Below, piece after piece: positions 17,287 through 26,398 of a DNA stretch of 49,728 nt. The notes beneath the pieces were generated by a model. The model had not been told where the DNA came from. It did not search any database and saw only the letters and a list, made by a program, of their open reading frames with translations. Origin of the DNA: CAJQGY01 sp964523375 (GTDB lineage Bacteria > Pseudomonadota > Gammaproteobacteria > Magnimaribacterales > D2472). The DNA is taken from NCBI GenBank assembly GCA_964523375.1, contig CAZFYG010000010.1:1-49728 (forward strand), written 5' to 3'. The position numbers and the translations under genes are program-made. Position 1 is the stretch's first letter, and each line of letters begins with the position of its first letter.

Positions 17287-18295
17287 AGTATTAAATCTTG
17301 CTTTAGTTGGAGCATCAGGCGTAGTCGGTCAAAAAATCATTCAGCTTCTTGAAAGAAAGAATTTTCTTGTAAATAATTTTTATCCATTGGGTAAATCCTC
17401 AGTCGGTGAGAGTGTGAGTCTTTTGGGTAATGATTATGTGATTGGCGATGTCGATTCTTTTGATGTATCAAATGCAAATCTAACTATTTTTGCAGCTGGA
17501 TCCTCTGTAGCAAAAAGACATGCTGAGTCCTATGTAGAAAAGGGTTGTTATGTAATAGATCTATCATCAGAGTTTAGATATCATGATGATATTCCGCTTG
17601 TTATACCTGAAATTAATGGAAGCATATTAGAAAGTCTTAAGGAGCCAACCTTAATAGCTAACCCCAATTGCTCAACATCTCAACTACTAATGGCTTTAAA
17701 GCCCATCCATGATAAGTTTAATATTCATTTCTTAAATATAGCCACATACCAGGCAGTCTCTGGAACCGGAAAAGAAGCTGTAGAGGAATTAAAAGAGCAA
17801 ATAGCTAATCCAAATTCTGAAGCAAAAGTTTATCCAAAAAAAATAGGTTTTAATGCTTTACCTCAATGCGATGTATTTCTAGATAACAATTTCACCAAAG
17901 AAGAGATGAAGTTAGTTTGGGAAACCAAAAAAATACTAGATGAAAAAATTGATGTTCAGGCTACTTGTGTTCGTGTCCCTGTTCTAAATGGGCATTCTGA
18001 GGCAGTATTTCTTAAATTAGAGCATGATGCGTCTAGAGAAGATATTATAAATTCACTTACTGGAATCAGCGGTGTTTGTGTAATGGATGATCCTAGCAAT
18101 CTTATTTACCCAACACCTCTTGAGCAGGCAAATGATTCTGAAGATGTTTATGTTGGTAGAATTAGAAGCCAGGCTATCCAAGGAGAGACTTGGGTATCAT
18201 TATGGATTGTTGCAGATAATGTTTATGGGAAGGGTGCCGCTCTAAATGCTGTCCAAATTGCAGAAAATTTACTAAGGAGAAATAAAATTAAATGA
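17279..18295 (+). CDS. asd: Aspartate-semialdehyde dehydrogenase
   Basis: Asd reduces aspartyl phosphate to the semialdehyde for lysine, threonine, methionine and peptidoglycan synthesis. The 338 residues include the LVGASGVVGQ NADP-binding loop, the catalytic cysteine Cys131 in NPNCSTS, the YQAVSGTGKEAVEEL motif and the catalytic histidine in VPVLNGHSEA. Because both residues are present it should be active, unlike the Usg-1-type paralogue found at this place in some gammaproteobacteria. The YQAVSGTGKEAV form belongs to the subtype shared with Gram-positive bacteria and not the classic E. coli Asd. Aspartokinase is at 47941. Confidence 0.95.
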   Translation: MDKVLNLALVGASGVVGQKIIQLLERKNFLVNNFYPLGKSSVGESVSLLGNDYVIGDVDSFDVSNANLTIFAAGSSVAKRHAESYVEKGCYVIDLSSEFRYHDDIPLVIPEINGSILESLKEPTLIANPNCSTSQLLMALKPIHDKFNIHFLNIATYQAVSGTGKEAVEELKEQIANPNSEAKVYPKKIGFNALPQCDVFLDNNFTKEEMKLVWETKKILDEKIDVQATCVRVPVLNGHSEAVFLKLEHDASREDIINSLTGISGVCVMDDPSNLIYPTPLEQANDSEDVYVGRIRSQAIQGETWVSLWIVADNVYGKGAALNAVQIAENLLRRNKIK

Positions 18296-19626
18296 AATAC
18301 CTATTAGCATCTTTATTTTTTGTTATTTCAACAATTAGTGCAGATAGTCTAATTTCTTCTCCTAAAATAACCACAAACGAAACAGGGCTGAGGGTAATTG
18401 AGTTAAAGATTAAAGACAATAACTTAAATGATAAAGATATAAAGCTACTAGAGTATAGGTCTGAAGAGGGTATCGATGCCGAAAAAATTGAATACACTAT
18501 TCTTAAAGATAACGATACGTATTATGAGTTTCTAATTGCTTTATCTGGCAGCTATAGCTCTGATTACTTTAACTTTAAAATTAAAATCAAAGATGATTTC
18601 TCAAAAGATATTTTTATTTTTCTTCCATCTATAAATAGAAGTTCATTTGATGATAGAAAAAAGAGTACAACAGTTACTTCTATCAATCCTTTGTCAAAAG
18701 TACTTGATGATGATGAGGTTAGGCCAACGGTAGGTATTAAACCTAAAATACAAAAACCAATAGAAGACCCTTCTTTTTCTGGAAAAACTATACCTGCTGG
18801 TGATATTAAAACCATGTGGAGTCTTGCAACGGATATTGCTAAATCCTCAGATGATTTATCTATTTATCAAATAATGTGGTCAATATATTTAGGGAACCCA
18901 TCAGCATTCATTAACGAAAACATAAATTTAGTAAGAGACGATATAGATATTATTGTTCCTAGCTATGAAGTGATGTCTAGAAATTCTTTATCTGATTCAA
19001 AAGCAGCTATTTTAAGGATGAATAAGTCATTCAACCTAGACTTCAAAACCCCAGCAAAGTCATTATTAACTTTGACTGCACCAAAAGTTATTAAAAAAAA
19101 TGAACTAGATTTAGTAAAAGATAATGAAGATGGAAAAGTTGATTTAGTATCAATAGAGCCACTCTCAAATTCACCTAAAGATATTATTTCACAAAACACC
19201 TCAACTTTAGTCATTAAAACCAACAACCAAACTATTGACGACTTGGTTGAAATTTCTGTCGCCGAAGAAGAGGAAAAGAGCACAGAGTTTAATTTTATAG
19301 ACCTTCTCTTTGTTGCAGGCATATCAGTTCTTTGTGGCGTATTGCTATCTCTAATTTTCATCCAATTAAACAAGAATAGAAGAAAAACAGTAGTATATGA
19401 TTTTGAGGAAGCTCCTTCATCCGGCCCAGAAACGCAAGCATTGCCATCAGGACTAAGTATTAAAAACAATAAAGATGAGCAGGAGCTAGATCTTGCCTCA
19501 ACATATATTGAAATGGGAGAGCTTGAGCAGGCGCATATAATACTCCGAAATATAGTAAAAAAATCTGAAAATAAGGCAGCTAAAGAAAAAGCAAGTGAGC
19601 TGATCTCTCTAATTCAATTAAAGTGA
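18292..19626 (+). CDS. fimV: FimV/HubP-like inner-membrane protein, compact form
   Basis: A 444-residue protein at the standard fimV position between asd and truA. A probable signal peptide (1-17) is followed by a beta-rich N-terminal domain, then the FimV core/LysM-like segment at about 165-225 (AGDIKTMWSLATDIA...NPSAFINENIN), a Ser/Thr-rich linker, one transmembrane helix at about 335-360, and a C-terminal TPR-like FimV domain (LDLASTYIEMGELEQAHIIL). FimV/HubP proteins bind peptidoglycan and organise poles, type IV pili and twitching. The family is often around 900 residues; here the acidic repeat region is nearly gone. It overlaps asd and truA by 4 bases each. Confidence 0.85.
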   Translation: MKYLLASLFFVISTISADSLISSPKITTNETGLRVIELKIKDNNLNDKDIKLLEYRSEEGIDAEKIEYTILKDNDTYYEFLIALSGSYSSDYFNFKIKIKDDFSKDIFIFLPSINRSSFDDRKKSTTVTSINPLSKVLDDDEVRPTVGIKPKIQKPIEDPSFSGKTIPAGDIKTMWSLATDIAKSSDDLSIYQIMWSIYLGNPSAFINENINLVRDDIDIIVPSYEVMSRNSLSDSKAAILRMNKSFNLDFKTPAKSLLTLTAPKVIKKNELDLVKDNEDGKVDLVSIEPLSNSPKDIISQNTSTLVIKTNNQTIDDLVEISVAEEEEKSTEFNFIDLLFVAGISVLCGVLLSLIFIQLNKNRRKTVVYDFEEAPSSGPETQALPSGLSIKNNKDEQELDLASTYIEMGELEQAHIILRNIVKKSENKAAKEKASELISLIQLK

Positions 19627-20408
19627 AATTAGCATTTACCGTTGAGTACGATGGTGGAGATTTCTCAGGTTTTCAGCGCCAAATCAATGCGATTACTATT
19701 CAAGAAAAAATTGAAGATGCTATTGAGGTAATAACCAAACAAAAAGTCTCCATTAATTATGCTGGAAGAACTGACGCGGGGGTTCATGCGCTTTCTCAGG
19801 TTTTTGATTTTAGCACTGAGATTAATAGAAGTGAGAGTGATTGGGTAAATGGTATTAACTCAAATTTACCAAAATCTATTCAAGTAAAAGATGTAATTAA
19901 TGTGCCTGAAGAATTTCATTCACGGTTTTTAGCAAAAAATAGAACTTATGGATATGTAATTTATAATTCTAGATCAAAGCCTTTATTTTTTAATAATTAT
20001 GTTCATTGGGAGAAAGCTCCTTTGGACTTTGAAATCCTTAAGAATGAAGGAAAAAAGCTTCTTGGAACTCATGATTTCTCCTCGTTTAGGTCCTCAAGCT
20101 GCTCAGCAAGAAATCCCATAAAAGATATAACGAGTTTTAAAGCAGAGAAATTGAACAATTTTATTGTTTTGCATATTACAGCAAATGCCTTCCTCCATAA
20201 CATGGTTAGAATTATCATGGGAACTTTGGTGGATATTTCTAAAAATGAAAACAAGATGACTATTAAAGATATTATTGATGCTAAAAATAGAAACTTTGCA
20301 GGTAGAACACTTTCAGCCAAAGGTCTTTTTTTTCTTGGCCCTAAATATGATGATCTTTATAAAATAACTAAACCTTTAAATAGTGTTATGGATAAGTTTC
20401 AGATATGA
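19623..20408 (+). CDS. truA: tRNA pseudouridine(38-40) synthase
   Basis: TruA isomerises uridines 38-40 of the tRNA anticodon arm. The 261 residues have the LAFTVEYDGGDFSGFQRQ opening, the catalytic aspartate in YAGRTDAGVHALSQ (about residue 53) and the FLHNMVRIIMG segment typical of TruA. The GTG start is set by its 4-base overlap with the fimV stop (GTGA). Its place directly after fimV and before trpF is conserved in gammaproteobacteria. Confidence 0.96.
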   Translation: MKLAFTVEYDGGDFSGFQRQINAITIQEKIEDAIEVITKQKVSINYAGRTDAGVHALSQVFDFSTEINRSESDWVNGINSNLPKSIQVKDVINVPEEFHSRFLAKNRTYGYVIYNSRSKPLFFNNYVHWEKAPLDFEILKNEGKKLLGTHDFSSFRSSSCSARNPIKDITSFKAEKLNNFIVLHITANAFLHNMVRIIMGTLVDISKNENKMTIKDIIDAKNRNFAGRTLSAKGLFFLGPKYDDLYKITKPLNSVMDKFQI

Positions 20409-21028
20409 GCAATGTAAAAGTTAAGGTTTGTGGTATATCGAATCCTGAAATGGTTAAGCAGTTAGTAAAGTTAGAACTAGACTTTATAGGCTTTATTTTC
20501 TATAAAAAAAGTCCTAGATATGTCTCAAATCAAATAGCTAAAAATCTTTTGAATATTGATTTTAGTAATACAAGACCTGTTTGTGTTTATGTAAACCCTA
20601 CGAAAGATTATGTTTTAGAAACATCTTCATATTTTGATAATCCAATTCTTCAATTTCATGGTGAAGAGCCTGAAAGTTTCTGTAATTCATTTAATTTAGA
20701 ATATTGGAAAGCAATAAGAGTAAAAAACTCAAGTTCGTTTGCAGAAATTCTTTCCTATCAATCAGCTAAAGCTATTCTCTTAGAGAACCATAAAGATGGG
20801 CTCTATGGTGGTACAGGCGAAGCTTTTGATTGGTCATTAATAAAGGGTCATGATCATCAAAATAAAAAAATCATACTCTCTGGTGGAATTAATATAGAAA
20901 ATGTCGATAATGCTAAAGATACACTACCATGGTGTATTGATTTAAATTCAGGTGTTGAGTCGTCTGAGGGCAAAAAAGATATAAAATTGATAACTAATAT
21001 TTTAAATAATATAAAAAATGACTATTAA
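20405..21028 (+). CDS. trpF: Phosphoribosylanthranilate isomerase
   Basis: Third step of the tryptophan branch, a free-standing TrpF of 207 residues. The catalytic cysteine lies in VKVCGIS (Cys9) and the catalytic aspartate in CIDLNSGVES near residue 180. FIGFIFYKKSPRY and the LSGGI phosphate-binding loop are intact. It overlaps truA by 4 bases and trpB by 11 bases. No trpC, trpD or trpE lies in the window, so the rest of the pathway is encoded elsewhere. Confidence 0.96.
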   Translation: MSNVKVKVCGISNPEMVKQLVKLELDFIGFIFYKKSPRYVSNQIAKNLLNIDFSNTRPVCVYVNPTKDYVLETSSYFDNPILQFHGEEPESFCNSFNLEYWKAIRVKNSSSFAEILSYQSAKAILLENHKDGLYGGTGEAFDWSLIKGHDHQNKKIILSGGINIENVDNAKDTLPWCIDLNSGVESSEGKKDIKLITNILNNIKNDY

Positions 21029-22220
21029 ACAAAACTTTCCAGACATTGACGGCTTTTTTGGTGAATATGGGGGAAAATTTGTTCCAGAAACTTTAATGTA
21101 TGCCCTTGAAGAGCTCGAAGATACTTATTCTAAGTTAAAAGATAGCGAGGATTTTAAAAAAGAATTCTATGCCGATTTATCAAATTTTGTTGGAAGACCA
21201 TCACCTTTATATTATGCAGATAGGCTAACCAAACATTATAAATCAGGAAAAATTTGGTTAAAAAGAGAAGACCTAAACCATACCGGAGCCCATAAAATAA
21301 ATAATACTGTCGGACAAATACTCTTGGCTAAATATATGGGTAAAAAAAGAATTATAGCCGAAACAGGAGCTGGACAGCATGGAGTTGCGACAGCAACAGT
21401 AGCAGCGCGACTTGGCTTGGAATGCCATATATACATGGGTGCTGAAGATGTAAAACGCCAATCTCTTAATGTTTACAGAATAAAGTTACTTGGGGCTCAA
21501 GTTCATGCTGTCGATTCAGGCACAGCAACTTTAAAAGATGCGCTCAATGAGGCCTTAAGAGACTGGGTTACTAATGTTGATGATACTTATTACATTATTG
21601 GAAGTGTTACAGGGCCTCATCCATACCCTATGATAGTAAGAGATTTTAACTCTGTAGTTGGTTTTGAGCTTATAGACCAATCGAAGGCTATGTTTGGAAA
21701 AATGCCAGATGCAATAGTTGCCTGTGTAGGCGGCGGCTCAAATGCAATGGGAGCTTTTTATCCATTTATAGATAAGAAAGAAACAAGGCTTATTGGTGTA
21801 GAAGCTGGTGGGAATGGAGTAAGTACTGGAGAGCATGCGGCACCTTTAAATGATGGAAGTCCTGGAGTACTTCATGGAGCTCGAAGTTACTTAATGCAAG
21901 ATGAGGTTGGGCAAGTAAAAGATACGAAATCCGTGTCTGCTGGATTGGACTACCCGGGAGTGGGGCCTGAACATTCATGGTTAAAAGATATTGGAAGGGC
22001 TGAATATGTAGCTATTAATGATCAAGAGGCTCTTGATGCGTTTCATGTTGTTACAAAACTTGAAGGAATAATGCCTGCTCTCGAAACGGCTCATGCATTT
22101 GCATATCTAGATCAACTTTCAAAAGAACTAGACGAATCAACAAACATTATCGTTAATGTCTCCGGAAGAGGCGACAAGGACATAAATACGGTTGCAGAAA
22201 TTGATGGAATAAAATTTTGA
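21018..22220 (+). CDS. trpB: Tryptophan synthase beta chain
   Basis: PLP enzyme that joins indole and serine to give tryptophan. It has 400 residues (E. coli 397). The PLP lysine is Lys93 in HTGAHKINN; the catalytic glutamate follows in ETGAGQHG; the phosphate cradle is CVGGGSNAMG, and the C terminus holds SGRGDKD. The long GSVTGPHPYP segment is the usual TrpB1 form, the type that pairs with TrpA. Overlaps are 11 bases with trpF and 4 with trpA. Confidence 0.98.
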   Translation: MTIKQNFPDIDGFFGEYGGKFVPETLMYALEELEDTYSKLKDSEDFKKEFYADLSNFVGRPSPLYYADRLTKHYKSGKIWLKREDLNHTGAHKINNTVGQILLAKYMGKKRIIAETGAGQHGVATATVAARLGLECHIYMGAEDVKRQSLNVYRIKLLGAQVHAVDSGTATLKDALNEALRDWVTNVDDTYYIIGSVTGPHPYPMIVRDFNSVVGFELIDQSKAMFGKMPDAIVACVGGGSNAMGAFYPFIDKKETRLIGVEAGGNGVSTGEHAAPLNDGSPGVLHGARSYLMQDEVGQVKDTKSVSAGLDYPGVGPEHSWLKDIGRAEYVAINDQEALDAFHVVTKLEGIMPALETAHAFAYLDQLSKELDESTNIIVNVSGRGDKDINTVAEIDGIKF

Positions 22221-23002
22221 ATAGATTAAGAAAAAAATTAGATCATCTTCTATCAATCAAAGAAAAAGCATTAGTTGCCTATCTTGTAGCAGGTGACCCT
22301 GATCTTGATTCCACTCTTGATTTAATGCATTTATTTGTAGAATCAGGTGTAGATATTATAGAGGTTGGTGTTCCTTTTACAGATCCTATTGCAGAGGGGC
22401 CAGTCATTCAAAAAGCACACGACAGGGCTTTAAAAAACAATATTTCTCTTCCAAAGATTATCAAGTTAGTAGAAGACTTTAGAAAAAATGATAATTCAAC
22501 GCCTATTATTTTGATGGGGTATCTCAATACGTTTAGTTACTACAAAAACTTAATTGATAATTCGGACCAGCATGGCGTTGATGCAGTATTAGTTGTTGAT
22601 ATCCCTGGAGAATTAAGCATTGCTAGTTATGGAATATCAAATCCAAATATAGATTCAATTTCATTAATCTCTCCCACAACTTCAGAAGAAAGGATTGAAA
22701 AAATTGCTAAAAATGGCTCTGGGTTTATTTACTATGTCACTCTAAGAGGAGTAACAGGGTCTTCTAATTTGGATGTAAAAGAAATAAATACAAACATTCA
22801 AAAAATAAGATCTTACTCAGATATACCTACACTTGCAGGCTTTGGCATTAAATCAAACGAGGATGCAAAACTTCTTTCAGAATATTCTGATGGTATTATT
22901 GTAGGATCAAGTATTGTTGATATGATTGATAAGCAATCAGACTCAAAAGATTTTGATATAATAGGAAAGTATTTAAGGGAGCTTAAAACCGCAATATCAT
23001 GA
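22217..23002 (+). CDS. trpA: Tryptophan synthase alpha chain
   Basis: TrpA cleaves indole-glycerol phosphate and channels indole to TrpB. The 261 residues include Glu49 (IIEVGVPF), equal to the catalytic Glu49 of E. coli. Position 60, the second catalytic acid (Asp60 in E. coli, DPLADGP), is Glu here (DPIAEGP). LISPTTSEERI, YYVTLRGVTG, GFGIKS and GSSIV are the phosphate-binding and loop motifs. The start is TTG, overlapping the trpB stop as TTGA; no ATG is available near it. It overlaps accD by 4 bases. Confidence 0.96.
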   Translation: MNRLRKKLDHLLSIKEKALVAYLVAGDPDLDSTLDLMHLFVESGVDIIEVGVPFTDPIAEGPVIQKAHDRALKNNISLPKIIKLVEDFRKNDNSTPIILMGYLNTFSYYKNLIDNSDQHGVDAVLVVDIPGELSIASYGISNPNIDSISLISPTTSEERIEKIAKNGSGFIYYVTLRGVTGSSNLDVKEINTNIQKIRSYSDIPTLAGFGIKSNEDAKLLSEYSDGIIVGSSIVDMIDKQSDSKDFDIIGKYLRELKTAIS

Positions 23003-23847
23003 ATTGGTTAACAAGACTAATACCTACCATTGGCACTTCTAAATCTAAGAGCACAGTTCCTGATGGCTTATGGAGTTCTTGCCCTGCATGTGAATCTGTT
23101 CTGTATGCTCCAGAATTAGAAAAATCATTATTTGTTTGTCCAAAATGTGATCATCATTTAAGAATTGGTGCTAGAAAAAGGCTAGAGATGTTCTTGGATG
23201 GAGGGGCCTATAAAGAAATAGCTGCAGATTTAATTACCAAAGATCCTTTAAAATTTAAAGATACAAAAAATTATACCAATAGAGTGAAAGATGCAATTGC
23301 AGCAAGTGGTGAAAATGAGGCAATTGTAATTGCTTCAGGTAAGCTGGAATCTTTACCTGTAATAGTTGCTGCATTTGAATTTAGGTTTATGGGTGGCTCA
23401 ATGGGAGGGGTTGTTGGAGAAAAGTTTGTAATGGGTGTAGAGGAAGCAATAAAAACAAAAAGGCCATTTGTATGCTTTGCAACATCCGGTGGCGCTAGAA
23501 TGCAAGAGTCTATGATTTCATTGATGCAGATGGCTAAAACTTCTGCAGCACTTCAGAAGCTAAAGGCACAAAATCTTCCATATATCTCAGTTATGATTGA
23601 TCCTATCTATGGCGGCGTATCTGCAAGTTTAGCTATGCTTGGTGATATCAACATCGCAGAACCAGATGCTTTGGTTGGCTTTGCTGGAAGAAGAGTTATA
23701 GAACAAACAGTTCGCGTTGATCTTCCTGATGACTTTCAAAAATCAGAATTTCTCCTTGAAAAGGGTGCTGTTGATATGATCGTTCATCGAAAAAATTTAA
23801 GATCAAAAGTGCATGCCCTCTTATCTAAGCTATATAAGCAAAAATGA
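22999..23847 (+). CDS. accD: Acetyl-CoA carboxylase carboxyltransferase, beta subunit
   Basis: AccD with AccA transfers carboxylate to acetyl-CoA for fatty-acid synthesis. The 282 residues begin with the zinc ribbon Cys28, Cys31, Cys47 and Cys50, then the crotonase-like core with FMGGSMGGVVGEK, ATSGGARMQES and YGGVSASLAMLGDINIAEP. The typical NWLTRLIP opening supports the ATG. It overlaps trpA by 4 bases and the SPOR gene by 4 bases. In many gammaproteobacteria folC follows accD; here it is absent. Confidence 0.97.
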   Translation: MNWLTRLIPTIGTSKSKSTVPDGLWSSCPACESVLYAPELEKSLFVCPKCDHHLRIGARKRLEMFLDGGAYKEIAADLITKDPLKFKDTKNYTNRVKDAIAASGENEAIVIASGKLESLPVIVAAFEFRFMGGSMGGVVGEKFVMGVEEAIKTKRPFVCFATSGGARMQESMISLMQMAKTSAALQKLKAQNLPYISVMIDPIYGGVSASLAMLGDINIAEPDALVGFAGRRVIEQTVRVDLPDDFQKSEFLLEKGAVDMIVHRKNLRSKVHALLSKLYKQK

Positions 23848-24332
23848 ACCTAGAAAGATCTATAGGATTTATTTTTTTAGTTAGCATAATTTTTTTAATA
23901 GGTATTTTTTCAGAACCTCAAAGTCAATATAAAAACAATATACAAATTTCATTACCTCAAGAGACATCTATGAGTTTTGAAGACGTCAATCAGGATAAGA
24001 CACAAGAGATTAAAATAGAAGAGACTCCAGACCTAAATATTATCAATCCCATAAGCAACGAGCCTGAGAATATATTTTTTGAAAAGTCAGATTTTGATTT
24101 ATTTGTTTATAGAGCTCATGTTCTTTCATCAGAAGAAAATGCAAAAAAGCTATCAAATAAAATAAAACAGGGCGGCTTTCCATCATTTGTAGAACCGTTT
24201 GGGATTAATAAAAATTTATATGCAATATATATAGGACCTTTCTTATCTGAAAGTGAAATTAGTAGTAATATAGAAAAGATTGAAGAAGTTTCTCAAAGCA
24301 GCCAGGGAGAGGTTACAAGATGGAAGCTCTAG
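23844..24332 (+). CDS. SPOR-domain membrane protein (DedD-like)
   Basis: A 162-residue protein with a short cytoplasmic start, one membrane helix (about residues 7-24), an acidic linker and a C-terminal SPOR-like domain (about 88-160, VYRAHVLSSEENAKKLSNKI and YAIYIGPFLS). SPOR domains bind denuded peptidoglycan glycans at the division septum. DedD-like proteins sit at this position before cvpA in related genomes. It overlaps accD by 4 bases and cvpA by 13. The SPOR similarity is modest, so the domain call is less sure than the topology. Confidence 0.78.
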   Translation: MNLERSIGFIFLVSIIFLIGIFSEPQSQYKNNIQISLPQETSMSFEDVNQDKTQEIKIEETPDLNIINPISNEPENIFFEKSDFDLFVYRAHVLSSEENAKKLSNKIKQGGFPSFVEPFGINKNLYAIYIGPFLSESEISSNIEKIEEVSQSSQGEVTRWKL

Positions 24333-24898
24333 GTTTAAACATTACTGACTGGGCAATACTTGTTGTTCTTGTAGCATCAGGCTTAATGTCCTTAGCTAGA
24401 GGTTTTACTCGCGAGTTTTTATCACTCTTTCTTTGGGTTTTTTCTTTTATAGCTGCTCTATCACTTGAGCATCTTGCAACGCCGCAAGTTTCAGCAGTAA
24501 TTGGAAACGAAGAGATTTCTAAAATTATTTCCTACATACTAATTTTTATAGTCTGCCTCATAGCTGGAGGCTTTTTCATTAAATTTATTAGCAGCCTTGT
24601 TAAATGGTCTGGAGCTTCAGGTTTTGACAGATTTTTGGGAGTTCTATTTGGTTTTACAAGAGGTTTGATACTTGTCTTTATTGTATTTCTTTTGCTTCCA
24701 AGCAGCGTAAAGCAAAGTGATTTATTTGTTAATTCAAAAATTTCTCCATTAATTGAAGAATATGCTCCCCGAGTTGAGACCTATTTTAGAGATCTTTTAG
24801 CTAATAAAGATTTGGTTGAGGAAGCTACAAATATAATTGAACCAATCATCGAAGAAGTTCAGAATAACTCTCCAGAATTGGAAGAAGGCAATACATAA
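24320..24898 (+). CDS. cvpA: CvpA family membrane protein
   Basis: A 192-residue protein with four hydrophobic helices in the first 130 residues and an acidic, soluble C-terminal tail. The opening LNITDWAILVVLVASGLMSL, then ARGFTREFLSL and SGFDRFLGVLFGFTRG, are CvpA hallmarks. CvpA is named for colicin V production but is a general inner-membrane protein linked to envelope stress; its biochemical role is unknown. As in E. coli, it lies just upstream of purF, and the stop and start share one base. Confidence 0.92.
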   Translation: MEALGLNITDWAILVVLVASGLMSLARGFTREFLSLFLWVFSFIAALSLEHLATPQVSAVIGNEEISKIISYILIFIVCLIAGGFFIKFISSLVKWSGASGFDRFLGVLFGFTRGLILVFIVFLLLPSSVKQSDLFVNSKISPLIEEYAPRVETYFRDLLANKDLVEEATNIIEPIIEEVQNNSPELEEGNT

Positions 24899-26385
24899 TG
24901 TGCGGTATAGTTGGCATAGTTGCTGAAAACAATGTTGCTAGCGAAATTTATGATTCCTTGCTTATGCTCCAGCACAGAGGTCAAGATGCTGCAGGCATGG
25001 TTGTTTGTGACAGCAATGATAATTTGAATAGCAGAAAATCAATGGGGTATGTGAGAGATGTCTTTAGGCAAAACCACATGGAAAAACTCCATGGTAATTA
25101 TGGAATAGGGCATGTTAGATATCCAACTGCAGGCGGTGCTGGGAAAGAGTTTGCTCAGCCTATGTATGTCAATTCACCCTATGGAATTAGCCTTGCTCAC
25201 AATGGAAATCTAACAAATTCAAAGGAATTAGCTATACAACTTTTTCATGCAGAAATGAGGCATTTAAATACAGACTCTGATTCTGAGGTTCTATTAAATA
25301 TATTTGCTCATGAGCTAGGCAAGCAAAGACAAATTTACCCAAAGCCAGAACATATGTTTAAAGCTGTTACAAAAACTCATAGGAGATGTGATGGTGCCTA
25401 TGCAGTAATCGCTGTCATTACTGGCCATGGAGTTTTAGCATTTAGAGATAATAACGGCATTAGACCTCTATCTCTTGGTATCAGAAAAGGTAAAAGTAGA
25501 GATGAATATATAGTTGCTTCAGAAGATGCCTTATTTAGCTCTCAAGGCTTCAGTAAATTAAGAGATATAGATCCAGGAGAGGCAGTTTTTATTGATAAAA
25601 ATGGAGTCTTGAGCTCTCAACAATGTGCTGATGACCCTCAGCTAAGACCGTGCATATTTGAACAGGTTTATTTTGCAAGACCTGACTCTAAGATTGATCA
25701 AATATCAGTTCATAAATCTAGAATGCGAATGGGTTCAAAGCTCGCAGCAAATATTCTTAACCAAAGACCCGATCATGATATTGATGTAGTAATACCAATA
25801 CCTGACAGCTCCACAACTGCAGCGCTTCAACTTGCCGCAGACCTTAAGGTTCAATATAAAGAAGGTTTTGTAAAAAATAGATATATTGGAAGGACATTTA
25901 TAATGCCCTATCAAGAAGAAAGAAAAAAATCTGTTAGGAGAAAGCTTAATATACTTGAGCTAGAATTTAAGGGTAAAAATGTACTCTTAGTGGATGACTC
26001 AATAGTAAGAGGGACTACAAGTTCTAAGATTATTGAAATGGCTAAAGACGCGGGTGCTAAAAATGTATATTTTGCTTCAGCAGCTCCACAGATTAAGTAT
26101 CAAAATTTATATGGCATAGATATGCCAGCAACAAAAGAGCTTGTTGCTGCAAATAAATCACATGATGAAATAGCAAATGCTATTGGAGCAGACTGGCTAA
26201 TATATCAGTCACTTGATGATTTAATTGAATCAGTTAAAGAGGGCAATCCAGGCATTGAAGAATTTGAAACTTCAATATTTACAGGTCACTACATTACACC
26301 GTTAGGTGAAACCTACTTATCCGACCTTGAAAGCTCAAGGCAAGATCAAGCCAAGCAAGGTCGAGAGGTTAATATAGTTAACTAG
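24898..26385 (+). CDS. purF: Amidophosphoribosyltransferase
   Basis: PurF commits PRPP to purine synthesis. The 495 residues begin MCGIVGIV, exposing Cys2, the glutaminase nucleophile, with no propeptide. GHVRYPTAG and NGNLTN are glutaminase motifs and VLLVDDSIVRGTTS is the PRPP-binding loop. The protein is a normal size (E. coli 505). It is the last gene of the overlapping train, and its end overlaps the convergent acnB by 8 bases. PurL of the same pathway is at 39810. Confidence 0.97.
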   Translation: MCGIVGIVAENNVASEIYDSLLMLQHRGQDAAGMVVCDSNDNLNSRKSMGYVRDVFRQNHMEKLHGNYGIGHVRYPTAGGAGKEFAQPMYVNSPYGISLAHNGNLTNSKELAIQLFHAEMRHLNTDSDSEVLLNIFAHELGKQRQIYPKPEHMFKAVTKTHRRCDGAYAVIAVITGHGVLAFRDNNGIRPLSLGIRKGKSRDEYIVASEDALFSSQGFSKLRDIDPGEAVFIDKNGVLSSQQCADDPQLRPCIFEQVYFARPDSKIDQISVHKSRMRMGSKLAANILNQRPDHDIDVVIPIPDSSTTAALQLAADLKVQYKEGFVKNRYIGRTFIMPYQEERKKSVRRKLNILELEFKGKNVLLVDDSIVRGTTSSKIIEMAKDAGAKNVYFASAAPQIKYQNLYGIDMPATKELVAANKSHDEIANAIGADWLIYQSLDDLIESVKEGNPGIEEFETSIFTGHYITPLGETYLSDLESSRQDQAKQGREVNIVN

Positions 26386-26398
26386 GGTTTACTATATT
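26371..26398. terminator. Possible weak bidirectional hairpin at purF/acnB ends
   Basis: AATATAGT (26371-26378) and ACTATATT (26391-26398) form a perfect 8-base inverted repeat around a 12-base loop containing the purF stop. The stem is almost all A-T and there is no U-run, so termination strength is doubtful. Confidence 0.25.

Noticed and set aside
18963..19469. A 168-codon minus-strand frame inside the fimV-like gene
   Set aside because: Serine-rich antisense frame; the plus-strand gene has a signal peptide, domain matches and overlapping neighbours.
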